A stretch of DNA of 32,651 bases, from assembly GCA_021809995.1 (NCBI GenBank), contig JAJZJT010000006.1, positions 1-32,651 on the forward strand. The letters are read 5' to 3'. This document shows positions 25,377 to 32,651 of the stretch, one piece after another. The position numbers and the translations under genes were made by a program. This stretch comes from Actinomycetes bacterium (GTDB lineage Bacteria; Actinomycetota; Acidimicrobiia; Acidimicrobiales; RAAP-2). Below the pieces are notes generated by a model. It had not been told where the DNA came from and did no database searches. It saw only the letters and a program-made list of their open reading frames with translations. How positions within the stretch are numbered: the first letter of the stretch is position 1; the number at the start of each line of letters is the position of its first letter.

Positions 25377-26210
25377 TCACCTGTCTTCCGGCCGCGGAAG
25401 ATCGAGTGCGTCCTCCACCTGGCGCACCACTTGCTGCAACTCGGGCGACGTCATCATCGGCTTGGTCCTGGGTCGCGAAAGCGGCACGGGCACTCGCGTC
25501 AGCAACTCACAGGGGCGGGCGGATAGGACCCAGACCTCGTCGGACAGGAACACGGCCTCGGTCGTATCGTGCGTGACGAACAGCACCGTCTTACGCTCGT
25601 CTGGCTCTTCCGACCACCACAGGTCGAGCAGTACGTCCCCCACGCTCCGTCTGGTCAGTTGGTCGAGCGCGCCGAAAGGTTCGTCCATCAACAACAGGCG
25701 CGGGTCGAGCGCGAACGCCCTGCCGATCGCCACCCGCTGGCGCATGCCACCCGAAAGCTCACTTGGCTTGTGCTTCTCAAAACCGGTGAGACCCAGGGCC
25801 TCGATAACGTGCCTTGCTCGGGCGGTTCGTTCCGAGCGTGGCACCTGTCGAACTTCAAGGCCGAAGGCGACATTGTCGAGAACAGAGCGCCAATGGAGAG
25901 TCGAATCCTCCTGAAAGACAATCGCGGTGTCTTTCCGTGGCCCGCTGACGGCTTCGCCGTCGATCCGCACGGTCCCCCGGCTAGGCGCCCTAAGGCCAGC
26001 GACCAGATCGAGCAACGTCGTCTTTCCGCAGCCACTGGGCCCGACGATCGAGACGAACGCCCCCCTTGGCACTTGGCCCGACACCTCGCGAACTGCTTCC
26101 GTGGTCCGGCCGCGGGAGTCGTACATCACTGCCACCGCGTCGAAGTCGATGTGGGGAGTCTGGCTCAGCTCTTCTCGCTGAGCAGCGCGCACCATATCTA
26201 TTGCCGTCAT
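25377..26210 (-). CDS. ABC transporter ATPase (SsuB/TauB type)
   Basis: I start at the ATG 26210, 4 bases after the binding-protein stop, giving 277 residues; the upstream extension of the frame overlaps the preceding gene and is not conserved-looking. Walker A is GPSGCGKTT (57-65), the Q-loop is VFQEDSTLHW, the signature is LSGGMRQRVAIGRA, Walker B is LLLMDEPFGALD and the switch His is in VTHDTTEAV. It powers the fused permease. Confidence 0.93.
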   Translation of the reverse strand: MTAIDMVRAAQREELSQTPHIDFDAVAVMYDSRGRTTEAVREVSGQVPRGAFVSIVGPSGCGKTTLLDLVAGLRAPSRGTVRIDGEAVSGPRKDTAIVFQEDSTLHWRSVLDNVAFGLEVRQVPRSERTARARHVIEALGLTGFEKHKPSELSGGMRQRVAIGRAFALDPRLLLMDEPFGALDQLTRRSVGDVLLDLWWSEEPDERKTVLFVTHDTTEAVFLSDEVWVLSARPCELLTRVPVPLSRPRTKPMMTSPELQQVVRQVEDALDLPRPEDR

Positions 26211-26214
26211 CGCG

Positions 26215-27315
26215 TCAGGCGGAGTACGTGAACGGAGAGGGGAGGTAGCTGCCGTCGGCGATTGCCGTCGCCTTGGCGATACCATGCGCGACTCCCGTCA
26301 CGGCGTCTGCCTGTGCCGCCGCGGTGATGTACGAACCCTTGAAGCTCAGGCTGAAATTGTCACGGTTTTCAGTGAAAGCCGTGACCGTGGCCGCCGCGGG
26401 CTGCCCGGCCAGTGCCGCCCATTCGCTGCCCGCCTGGGACGGGTTCGCTCGAATGAACTGCGTAGCCTCTCCGATCGCCGAGAGAAAGTTCCTCGTGATC
26501 TCTGGGTTTGACTTCACGAAGGCCGCATCGGCAACGATGCAGTTATCGAACCAGTTAGGAGCATACTGGCTCGCCTTGAACAGCAGTCGGGCGGAGCCAG
26601 CGGCTATCTCCCCTGTCGACAGGGGAGGGATCGACCAGCAACAGTCGACCAATCCGTGCTGTAGCGCGGCATATACCGCAGGGGGAGCTCCGATATAGGC
26701 AATTGTGACGTCCTGCCCCGGAACCAGACCGGCCTTTTTGACAGCAAGAGTGGCGAAGTAAGTACTCAGGGCCGTAGGCGTACTGCACCCAATCTTCTTG
26801 CCCTTGAGATCCGCGACACTACGAATCGGCGAATTGGGCAGGACGATGTACTCGAGCGCAGCTGTGTCGTACAAGCCGGCGATGATCCGCAACTGGGAAG
26901 GGGCAGTGGCGTAGGCTGCCATCGCGTCGGTACTGGCCGGGATCCCAAAGTGGAGGTTTGTGAGCGCCTCGCGGACGATCTCGGCGCCGCTGGACGAGGT
27001 TACCGTCGACAGGTTCAGTCCGTACTTCTGGAAGTAGCCCTTGCTCAAGGCTAGGTCGTACGCTGCCAGTGTGAACAGGATCTTGTCGTCGACGACGGGG
27101 ATCTGGCCTGAGTAGCTCACCCGCGCGGCCTTACCAGCGGACGATGACCGAGCGGCCCCGGAGGACGTTGACGAACCACATGCAGCCAGTAGCGCACCCC
27201 CTGCTGCGGCCGCGCCGAATCCAGCGCCAAGGGTAAGGAACCTCCGTCTGGACAGCTGCGCTCCGGCAACGTCCAACGGCTGTCCACTCGCCCCACCAAG
27301 CTCAGTGCGTGCCAC
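26215..27315 (-). CDS. ABC transporter substrate-binding lipoprotein (NMT1/THI5-like)
   Basis: I chose the GTG at 27315 because a GAGGGGGG ribosome site lies about 8 bases upstream; the frame continues to 27432 without support. The 366-residue product has a twin-arginine-like motif SRRRFLTLGAG (22-32) and a lipobox LLAAC (Cys 46), so it is probably a lipid-anchored extracellular protein exported by Tat. The mature part reads FTLAAYDLALSKGYFQKYGL, EALTNLHFGIPASTD, LKGKKIGCSTPTALSTYF and FIRANPSQAGSEW, typical of the NMT1/SsuA/TauA binding proteins. It is the first gene of the cassette, divergent from the LysR gene. Confidence 0.9.
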   Translation of the reverse strand: MARTELGGASGQPLDVAGAQLSRRRFLTLGAGFGAAAAGGALLAACGSSTSSGAARSSSAGKAARVSYSGQIPVVDDKILFTLAAYDLALSKGYFQKYGLNLSTVTSSSGAEIVREALTNLHFGIPASTDAMAAYATAPSQLRIIAGLYDTAALEYIVLPNSPIRSVADLKGKKIGCSTPTALSTYFATLAVKKAGLVPGQDVTIAYIGAPPAVYAALQHGLVDCCWSIPPLSTGEIAAGSARLLFKASQYAPNWFDNCIVADAAFVKSNPEITRNFLSAIGEATQFIRANPSQAGSEWAALAGQPAAATVTAFTENRDNFSLSFKGSYITAAAQADAVTGVAHGIAKATAIADGSYLPSPFTYSA

Positions 27316-27478
27316 GAACGAACCCCCCTCTTCCTTGGTACGAATCGCCACCCACGGGCATCCGTGGCCGGCTCGAGGACCGACGCCCTCTCCTTCACGG
27401 CCAGTATGACCAGTGTCGTGCATTGAGCACAAGTTATGATTACTGTAAGTTGCTTAAGTAATAGTGAAGGGAGGCTAG
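27316..27478. promoter_or_regulatory. Divergent promoter region of the cassette and LysR gene
   Basis: This 163-base gap separates the divergent transporter operon and the LysR gene and is the most AT-rich part of the window (27430-27465). An imperfect dyad, TTACT...AGTAA (27440-27461), contains an inner CTTAAG. Such T-n11-A dyads next to divergent genes are typical LysR binding sites. A GAAGGGAGG ribosome site (27466-27474) serves the LysR gene. Confidence 0.6.
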
Positions 27479-28444
27479 ATGCTAGATACCCGGCGCCTGC
27501 TCGTGCTGGCGGAGGTCCATCGTCGAGGCTCGATCTCCAGCGCCGCCGTCGCGCTCGGCTACACCGTGTCCGCCGTCTCGCAGCAGATCAGCAAGCTCGA
27601 GGCCGAGGCTGGCATTGCCCTGGTGCGTCGAGATGCTCGCGGGAGCCACCTGACAGAAGCAGGCCGTGGGCTAGTCCTCCACGCCGGGCGCATCGAACGT
27701 GAGCTGCGGCTGGCTCAGGAGCACCTGGACGATTTCGCCGGACTTCGGCGCGGGACGCTGCGCATCGGGACCTTCCCCACCGTCGCCGCGTCGTCGTTGC
27801 CAGACGCTGTGCGGCTGTTTCGCGAGCAGCACCCGGACATCACGTTGAGAGTCCGAAGCGCACGGATCGCCGGGCTCATCGACATGCTCGAGCGGCGGGA
27901 GGTCGAGTTGTCCCTCCTCTGGGAGTACGACTGGGCGCGTCTTCCCACGGATGCCTTTGAGGTGCTGCCCCTCTTCGAAGACCCGACCATGCTGCTGGTA
28001 TCGGCTGACCACTGGATCACCGAACGTGGGATCTCTGACTTCGCGGACTTAGCCAACGAAGGGTGGGTGACGCGGGCACAGCACCCGGTGGCGGAGGTGC
28101 TGACCCACACATGCCAATCTGCTGGCTTCTCCCCGACGATCGTCTACGAGGCGAGCGACTATCAAGAGAGTCAGGCCATGGTCGCCGTCGGGCTCGGCAT
28201 CGCGCTCGCCCCGCGTTGCGCGCTGGCGACCCTGCGAACCGACGTTGTGAGCGTCAACCTCGGTCAGCTCGCACCAAAGCGCCGTATCCTGCTGGCTCAC
28301 ATCCGTGGCGAACACCTGACGCCCGCCGCTGACGCCATGGCGACGATCTTGGAGCGAACGACTCGGACGTACTGGAGTGAAGACGCCAGCGATCTGCCGG
28401 CCGGCCTTGCAAGTCCGATGAGCACTCGACCCTTCCGGAAGTAG
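27479..28444 (+). CDS. LysR-family transcriptional regulator
   Basis: The 321-residue protein starts at an ATG behind GAAGGGAGG. The winged helix-turn-helix is at residues 1-60 (LLVLAEVHRRGSISSAAVAL, GYTVSAVSQQISKLEAE) and a linker helix follows to about 88. The effector-binding domain begins RRGTLRIGTFPTVAASSLP and continues to about 300 (VELSLLWEYDW, ASDYQESQAMVAVGLGIALA). It likely controls the divergent transporter operon and itself, sensing the imported compound. It lies convergent to the STAS gene. Confidence 0.92.
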   Translation: MLDTRRLLVLAEVHRRGSISSAAVALGYTVSAVSQQISKLEAEAGIALVRRDARGSHLTEAGRGLVLHAGRIERELRLAQEHLDDFAGLRRGTLRIGTFPTVAASSLPDAVRLFREQHPDITLRVRSARIAGLIDMLERREVELSLLWEYDWARLPTDAFEVLPLFEDPTMLLVSADHWITERGISDFADLANEGWVTRAQHPVAEVLTHTCQSAGFSPTIVYEASDYQESQAMVAVGLGIALAPRCALATLRTDVVSVNLGQLAPKRRILLAHIRGEHLTPAADAMATILERTTRTYWSEDASDLPAGLASPMSTRPFRK

Positions 28445-28485
28445 CGGCTTACTAGCCCGGCCTCTTCACGTGGCCTTTTGAGCCG
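28445..28485 (+). terminator. Nested hairpin after the LysR gene
   Basis: CGGCT (28445-28449) can pair with AGCCG (28481-28485), enclosing GGCC...GGCC followed by TTTT. It starts directly at the LysR stop codon. The short T-run lies inside the outer stem, so this is a plausible but weak terminator. Confidence 0.4.
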
Positions 28486-28700
28486 AGTGTGCACTCCGGC
28501 GAACTCGGCCAGCCGTTCCGGTTGATCCCGGCCGGGGTCGGCGTCGCGTGTGATCGTTCTACTCGGTCGGAAACCTGCGCGGGTCGATCGCTTCGGCGGT
28601 TGGTGGGCGGCGAGGCGTTCGGCGCGTTGACCATCCCCCCCGTCGGGCCGGTCCCGGTCCGTACCGGGCGGGCCACCTTGACGTACGAGAAGCCGGTCAT
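28452..28700 (-). CDS. Small hypothetical ORF coupled to the STAS gene
   Basis: This 82-residue frame starts at an ATG that overlaps the STAS gene's stop (ATGA), the usual sign of translational coupling. The product is polar, rich in Pro, Arg and Asn, without membrane segment or known motif. It runs into the hairpin behind the LysR gene. It may equally be an accidental frame. Confidence 0.25.
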   Translation of the reverse strand: MTGFSYVKVARPVRTGTGPTGGMVNAPNASPPTNRRSDRPAQVSDRVERSHATPTPAGINRNGWPSSPECTLGSKGHVKRPG

Positions 28701-29317
28701 CTGGTCCTCGCTGCGGTGGCCAACCCGGGACGACCCTCGCGCCGTGCCTGGGCGGTGGCCGCTTCAGTCACATGGTCGTGGAGGTTGAGCACGGCGTCCA
28801 GGCCGACCAACGCGATTGCCCTGCGCTGCAGTGGCTGCGGGCACACGAGATCGAACCAGGCGTGGCAGGCGATGGCCCGCCGTCGGGCGACCAGCAGCAC
28901 CGTCAGGCCAGCCGCCCCCAAGAACCCCACGCCACCCAGGTCGCAGATGAGCCCTTTGGGCCCGAGGCTCAGGGCAGCGCCGAGCGCCTCGGAGAGTTGT
29001 TCGATCGTGGCGGCGCCGTCGACTTCGCCGGTGACCGACAGGATCACCGACGAGCCCATCGCCCACTCGGCGAGGCCCAGGCCCGCTACTCCGCTCCTGA
29101 CGGGCACGCTTGCTGGCTCGGCGGCCGTGAGCGCGTCCATGGCGGCCACCGCTTGCAGCTCTGGCGCTGCGCCGGCACGGAGAGACCCTCCGCCGAGGAG
29201 CTGCCAGCCCGGCCCCGGCCACCGCCCGAAATCGGAGCCAGCAGAGCTGGCAACCTTCGTCTGCGAACCGCGCTCTGGCCGCTCCAACGGCGCTACATCG
29301 TCGCTCGGCCGTGTCAT
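28697..29317 (-). CDS. STAS-domain protein, anti-sigma-antagonist-like
   Basis: The 206-residue protein has a polar N-terminal region of about 85 residues followed by a STAS domain (VILSVTGEVDGAATIEQL, LICDLGGVGFLGAAGLTVLL). In antagonists such as SpoIIAA the loop after the second strand reads D-S-S/A-G, with a Ser phosphorylated by the partner kinase; here it reads FLGAAGL, with Ala in that place. The protein may therefore not be switched off by phosphorylation, or may act as a structural partner. The neighbouring GAF-ANTAR genes suggest a role in stress signalling. No anti-sigma kinase is nearby. Confidence 0.85.
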   Translation of the reverse strand: MTRPSDDVAPLERPERGSQTKVASSAGSDFGRWPGPGWQLLGGGSLRAGAAPELQAVAAMDALTAAEPASVPVRSGVAGLGLAEWAMGSSVILSVTGEVDGAATIEQLSEALGAALSLGPKGLICDLGGVGFLGAAGLTVLLVARRRAIACHAWFDLVCPQPLQRRAIALVGLDAVLNLHDHVTEAATAQARREGRPGLATAARTR

Positions 29318-29368
29318 CCTCGCTGCTCCCTTCCTCCGGGGCGCCCTCCGAGCACACCGCTCGGATCT

Positions 29369-29412
29369 GCGTCGCCAGGGTCTGGAGCAACGATGTCGCC
29401 GTCAGGGCCCGA
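29369..29412 (+). repeat. Inverted repeat copy A
   Basis: This stretch, containing CGCCAGGGTCTGGAGCAACG, recurs in inverted orientation at 31534-31576 with about five mismatches over about 40 bases. It lies 50-95 bases upstream of the STAS start; copy B lies in the leader of ftsH, and both copies have the same orientation relative to the gene they precede. Confidence 0.8.
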
Positions 29413-29532
29413 TCGGCCCGACCGCGCCTGCTGCGTGCAGTGCTACCACCATTCTCGGGGCGCCACAAGGCGGACGGAACGTCGGATCGAGCACTTCAGG
29501 CAGGCGACATGCCACGCCGGCCTGGCGTCATT

Positions 29533-30315
29533 TCAACGGCGGCGGCCCGAGCGGCTTCGGGGCTGGATCACGAGTGCGTCGGCGGCGACCTCCCGGTCGA
29601 TCACCCGTCGTGCCACCTCGGAGAGCAGCAGGTTGTGATGGCGGGCATAGCCGCGCAGCAGGGAGAAGGCTTGGTCCATGTCGACCTTTGCTGCCTCGGC
29701 AACCACGCCCTTGGCCTGTTCGAGGACCACCCGGGTGTGGAACGCGACCTGGAGTTGTTCGGTGACCTCCTCGCGCCGGGCGATGAAGCGTTCGTGGAGG
29801 ATCCCGATGGTGGCCACGTCGGCTATCGCCTGGGCAAGGACCAGATCGGTATCGGCCAGGCCAGAGGTCTCGTTGGCGAACAGGTTGAGAGCCCCGAGGC
29901 GCTCGTCACGGAGCCGCATCGGCACGGCGTACGCGGAGGCGAACCCGGCCTCGACGGCAGCGGGAGCGAAGTGAGGCCAGCGTCCCGTGGCGCCGACCAG
30001 GTGGTCCTCGGCAACGGCCCCACCGCTGCGCCAGCAGTCGAGGCAGGGACCGTCTTCGTGCTGCACCTCGAGCAGCTCGATGAGGTGCATGCGTTCGCTC
30101 GAGGAAGCCAATGCCTGCAGCTGCCCACGGGCGTCGACCAGCACCAGGCCCGCCTCGGCCATCCCGAGCACCTCGACGCAGCGCTCGGCCAGGTGGTGGA
30201 GGAACTCGAGCGGGTCGTAGCCCTCGACCAGGGTGTCGGCCAGCTCCACGAAGGTACGCGCGATCAGGGTCTCTCGAGCCACGGCCTCCTCACCTCCTCG
30301 TCTTCGAGCCGCCAC
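29533..30315 (-). CDS. GAF-ANTAR regulator 1
   Basis: The 260-residue protein has a GAF sensor domain (about residues 25-165; VEVLGMAEAGLVLVDARGQL, HEDGPCLDCWRSG, YAVPMRLRDERLGALNLF) and a C-terminal ANTAR domain (about 190-245; VVLEQAKGVVAEAAKVDMDQ then AFSLLRGYARHHN). ANTAR domains bind paired RNA hairpins and prevent transcription termination. The ligand of the GAF domain is unknown; the Cys pair in CLDC could be redox- or metal-sensitive. A GTG 12 codons in (VARETLIART) is another possible start. It is followed downstream by the STAS gene in the same direction after 215 bases. Confidence 0.9.
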   Translation of the reverse strand: MAARRRGGEEAVARETLIARTFVELADTLVEGYDPLEFLHHLAERCVEVLGMAEAGLVLVDARGQLQALASSSERMHLIELLEVQHEDGPCLDCWRSGGAVAEDHLVGATGRWPHFAPAAVEAGFASAYAVPMRLRDERLGALNLFANETSGLADTDLVLAQAIADVATIGILHERFIARREEVTEQLQVAFHTRVVLEQAKGVVAEAAKVDMDQAFSLLRGYARHHNLLLSEVARRVIDREVAADALVIQPRSRSGRRR

Positions 30316-30366
30316 GGAGTGGGGTCGACCACCCCCATCATCGTCCAGGCTCGGCCTGGCGGGTGT

Positions 30367-31095
30367 TCACGGCTGCGGGCTCCCCGGCGGCGCTACCGTC
30401 CCATCCTGGTCGAAGCGGAACCTCCGAGCGACCACGTCTGCGGCCACCTCGCCCACCGGACGGTCGGTGGCATACGCCCGTGCCCGGATCGCAGCGACGG
30501 CCTCTTCAGGGCCGACGTCGAGCTGCACCACAACCATGCCCGTGGCCTGGTAGAGCTCGGTGCGCTTGTCGGCGAGCCGGTCGAGGACCTCGTGCAGCGA
30601 CCCGGGTGGCACCTGGGCCTGCAGGCCCAGCGTGATCTCGCACGCCACCTCGGCCATGGCCAGCGCATCGGTGAGCACCCCTTCGCCGAGGGGTCCGGGC
30701 CGGTCTCGATAGAGGATCAAGACCCCAAAGCGCGCCGCGCCGACCTGCAAGGGCAGAGCGAAGACCGCTGCCGCCCCAGCTGCAACCGCCTCGGGAGCGA
30801 AGGCCGGCCAGCGAGTCGAGGAGCTCAGGTCTCGTTCGAGGACAGCCCGTCGACTGCGATGGGCGTCGATGGCAGGCCCTTCACCGGTGCTGAACTGCAG
30901 GTCCACGACGGCTGCGGCCACCTCGTCGGAGGCGGCGATGGCGCCAGGGTCGTGGCCGGAGAGGATCAGCGCCACCGCCGCACCGCTCACTCCGAGCTCC
31001 TGGGCGCAGATGCCACAGAGCCAGTCGAGCGAGGTATCGGAACCGCCGACCTCTCCCAGAAAGTCCAGGATCCTGTCCAGGCGCCGGCCCCCCAT
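30367..31095 (-). CDS. GAF-ANTAR regulator 2
   Basis: From the ATG 31095 the protein has 242 residues. The GAF part (about 20-155) includes LCGICAQELGVSGAAVALI, FSTGEGPAIDAH and FALPLQVGAARFGVLILY. The ANTAR part (about 175-232) reads RTELYQATGMVVVQLDVGPE then EAVAAIRARAYATDRPV. It is a diverged paralogue of the neighbouring GAF-ANTAR protein, 51 bases upstream of it in the same direction, so they may form one unit. The frame extends to 31440 but that part is Cys/Arg-rich and not domain-like. Confidence 0.88.
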   Translation of the reverse strand: MGGRRLDRILDFLGEVGGSDTSLDWLCGICAQELGVSGAAVALILSGHDPGAIAASDEVAAAVVDLQFSTGEGPAIDAHRSRRAVLERDLSSSTRWPAFAPEAVAAGAAAVFALPLQVGAARFGVLILYRDRPGPLGEGVLTDALAMAEVACEITLGLQAQVPPGSLHEVLDRLADKRTELYQATGMVVVQLDVGPEEAVAAIRARAYATDRPVGEVAADVVARRFRFDQDGTVAPPGSPQP

Positions 31096-31879
31096 CACCA
31101 CCGTCCCCGCCCGCCGTCCGGACGCCGTCCCAAGCGGAGCCGAGGTCCGCTGTCTGGCGCCGATACCGCAAGAGCGCGATCTTCGATCCGCATCTGTCCT
31201 TCCTCTGGCGCAGTGGTCGCGAGAGCAGAGGGACGCCACAGCGGGGTCTGGATCGAAAGCCGGCGAGCAGGCAGGACACGCCGCGCCAGCCATTGTGCAC
31301 GCTCGCTGGGCGAGGGACAACCGCGGGCTGGTGACAGCCGAGGACCTCGCAGGAACAGCCGACACCCATCCACCGGATCGCCCACTGCTGTTCCTCCGGT
31401 GATCGAGGCGGGGCCCGACGTCTCCGCCCTGTTGGCTCACGTCAACTTGCCCAGAGCGCCGTGCCCGAACCGGCTTTCATCGCTTCGGGAGGTAGGCTCC
31501 CAACCAGACCAGTAGTAGCAGCCGAGGCCCTCTCGGGCCCCGTCTGCGACCTCGTTGCTCCAGACCCTGGCGGCGCTGACCTCGACCTTGAGCGTCACGT
31601 TCGAAAAGACACCCAGGAGCAAAGGAGCAACGTTGGAGACCTGCCCATCGGGCCAGCTCCGCGAGATCGACCTCGCAGCGCGGCATGCCATCGGCGTTGG
31701 CGCTGCCCGCCGCTCCGAGGTGGGCGCCCTACCGCTCTTGGACCCCGAGCAGCTCGGCGACCGCGAGCTCGGGCAGCGGGGCCGTTGCCCCGGGGCCGTC
31801 GCTCAGGACCGACGATGAGCCGACCGGGTGCCGCGTCGCCTCGGGTATGCCCGGGAGCGCTCTTGTCCGGGGACGCGAT
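31096..31879. other. 784-base intergenic stretch before ftsH
   Basis: No convincing gene is seen. A plus-strand frame (31461-31883) overlaps the ftsH start as GTGA but encodes an Arg/Pro-rich sequence without domain character. The stretch carries repeat copy B (31534-31576) and should include promoters for ftsH and for the divergent GAF-ANTAR gene. Confidence 0.45.
31534..31576 (-). repeat. Inverted repeat copy B
   Basis: The reverse complement contains CGCCAGGGTCTGGAGCAACG and matches copy A at 29369-29412 with about five differences over about 40 bases. It lies about 300 bases before the ftsH start, so A and B bracket the two GAF-ANTAR genes. Confidence 0.8.
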
Positions 31880-32651
31880 GTGACCAGCGCGAACGGCACG
31901 ACCCCGCCGCGTCCCGGCCCGCCCAACCAGCGCTCTCTGCTGCCGGCGCCAACCTCAGGTGCACCGCGCTGGCGGATGTGGATCGTGCCGATCGGGATCG
32001 TGCTGGCGCTCCTTCTGCTGATCCACCCGGGCTCGAAGGGCGGCACGCCGACCCGGACCTTGACCTACACCGGCTTCGTCAACGAGGTGACGGCGAACAA
32101 GGTGTCGACGGCGACGATCACCTCGGCGGGCGCGGTCACCGGCACGCTCCACGGCGGCGCCCACTACACCTCCCAGATCCCCACCGCCTTGAACGACACC
32201 TCTCTGTCGCCCCTGCTCCGTGCCCACAAGGTGCAGGTGACCGGAACCGTCCCCTCCACCAGCTCGCTGCTGGGCGTGCTCGGCTTCCTGCTGCCGCTGG
32301 TGCTCATCGTCGGGGTGTTCGTCTGGATCGGTCGCAAGAGCCGCAAGCAGCTGGGGGGAGGCCTCGGTGGGATCATGGGCATCGGCAAGTCCAAGGCCAA
32401 GGTCTACGACGAGGAGCGGCCTACCACCCGCTTTGCCGACATCGCCGGCTACGAGGGCTCCAAGGCCGAAGTCATGGAGGTCGTCGACTTCCTGAAGCAC
32501 CCAGACCGCTATGCCGCCGCCGGTGCGGTCGGCCCGAAAGGTGTGCTCATGGTCGGTCCGCCCGGGACCGGCAAGACCCACCTGGCGAGAGCGGTCGCCG
32601 GCGAGGCCGGTGTCCCGTTCTTCGCCCTGTCGGGGTCGAGCTTCGTCGAGA
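31880..32651 (+). CDS. ftsH: ATP-dependent zinc metalloprotease FtsH (N-terminal part)
   Basis: Translation from the GTG 31880 gives at least 257 residues, cut by the window end. A Pro-rich cytosolic start (about 30 residues) leads into the first membrane helix ([17 protein letters not shown]), an extracytoplasmic domain of about 85 residues, the second helix ([20 protein letters not shown]), then [10 protein letters not shown] and [16 protein letters not shown], the conserved start of the AAA domain, and Walker A in [20 protein letters not shown]. The zinc protease domain lies beyond the window. FtsH degrades misassembled membrane proteins and short-lived regulators. No strong ribosome site precedes the GTG. 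Confidence 0.9.
   Translation, partial: MTSANGTTPPRPGPPNQRSLLPAPTSGAPRWRMWIVPIGIVLALLLLIHPGSKGGTPTRTLTYTGFVNEVTANKVSTATITSAGAVTGTLHGGAHYTSQIPTALNDTSLSPLLRAHKVQVTGTVPSTSSLLGVLGFLLPLVLIVGVFVWIGRKSRKQLGGGLGGIMGIGKSKAKVYDEERPTTRFADIAGYEGSKAEVMEVVDFLKHPDRYAAAGAVGPKGVLMVGPPGTGKTHLARAVAGEAGVPFFALSGSSFVE

Noticed and set aside
31461-31883. 140-residue plus-strand ORF overlapping the ftsH start
   Set aside because: Despite a GTGA overlap, the product is Arg/Pro-rich, has no domain and spans repeat copy B; better explained as non-coding.
1-32651. tRNA, rRNA genes and CRISPR arrays
   Set aside because: No cloverleaf with conserved TTCGA arm, no rRNA signature and no regularly spaced direct repeats were seen; a dedicated scan could still find a divergent tRNA.

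Overview
The window is very GC-rich and dense in overlapping genes. It carries GAF-ANTAR regulators, a BluB-CobT fusion, CobF and FtsH, which points to a high-GC actinobacterium; an Acidimicrobiia-like lineage is my guess and is not proven by the sequence. No rRNA, tRNA or CRISPR array was seen.

Layout. (1) 1-2277, minus strand: one reading frame joins an NCS1-type cytosine/purine permease to a PfkB-family kinase, cut by the window start. (2) 2629-2789: a cobalamin riboswitch, followed on the plus strand by a tightly packed cobalamin operon (2820-13164): cobI, cobM, a CbiD-like stub, cbiG-cobJ fusion, a small Cys-containing ORF, cobH, cbiX, cobO, cbiA/cobB, a 74-aa orphan, cobL, an 81-aa orphan, cobF and a CobC-like phosphatase. 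Most junctions are 4-base start/stop overlaps. A convergent bluB-cobT fusion (13201-14934) supplies and activates the lower ligand. The set mixes early-cobalt (anaerobic) enzymes such as CbiX and CbiG with the aerobic C1-methylase CobF, and the only trace of CbiD is a stub, so CobF may have replaced CbiD. (3) 14941-15230: the 3' remnant of a group II intron (frameshifted maturase C-terminus plus a decayed domain V) sits directly upstream of bluB-cobT.

(4) 15667-20207: an ion-transport stretch with a ClC channel/antiporter, a DUF1003-like small membrane protein and a KimA-type potassium transporter. (5) 20208-21815: gene-poor DNA ending in a frameshifted IS transposase relic. (6) 21801-28444: an uptake and catabolism cassette with visibly less GC-extreme sequence: PrpF-type isomerase, alpha/beta hydrolase, ABC permease (two fused domains), ATPase and Tat/lipoprotein-type binding protein on the minus strand, divergent from a LysR regulator. 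(7) 28697-31095: a STAS protein lacking the usual phosphorylatable serine and two GAF-ANTAR proteins, flanked by an inverted pair of about 43-base repeats. (8) From 31880: the N-terminal part of FtsH, cut by the window end.

Regions 1-2 and 6 probably each act as units: B12-controlled synthesis of the corrin ring, and LysR-controlled import and isomerisation of an unidentified small acid.
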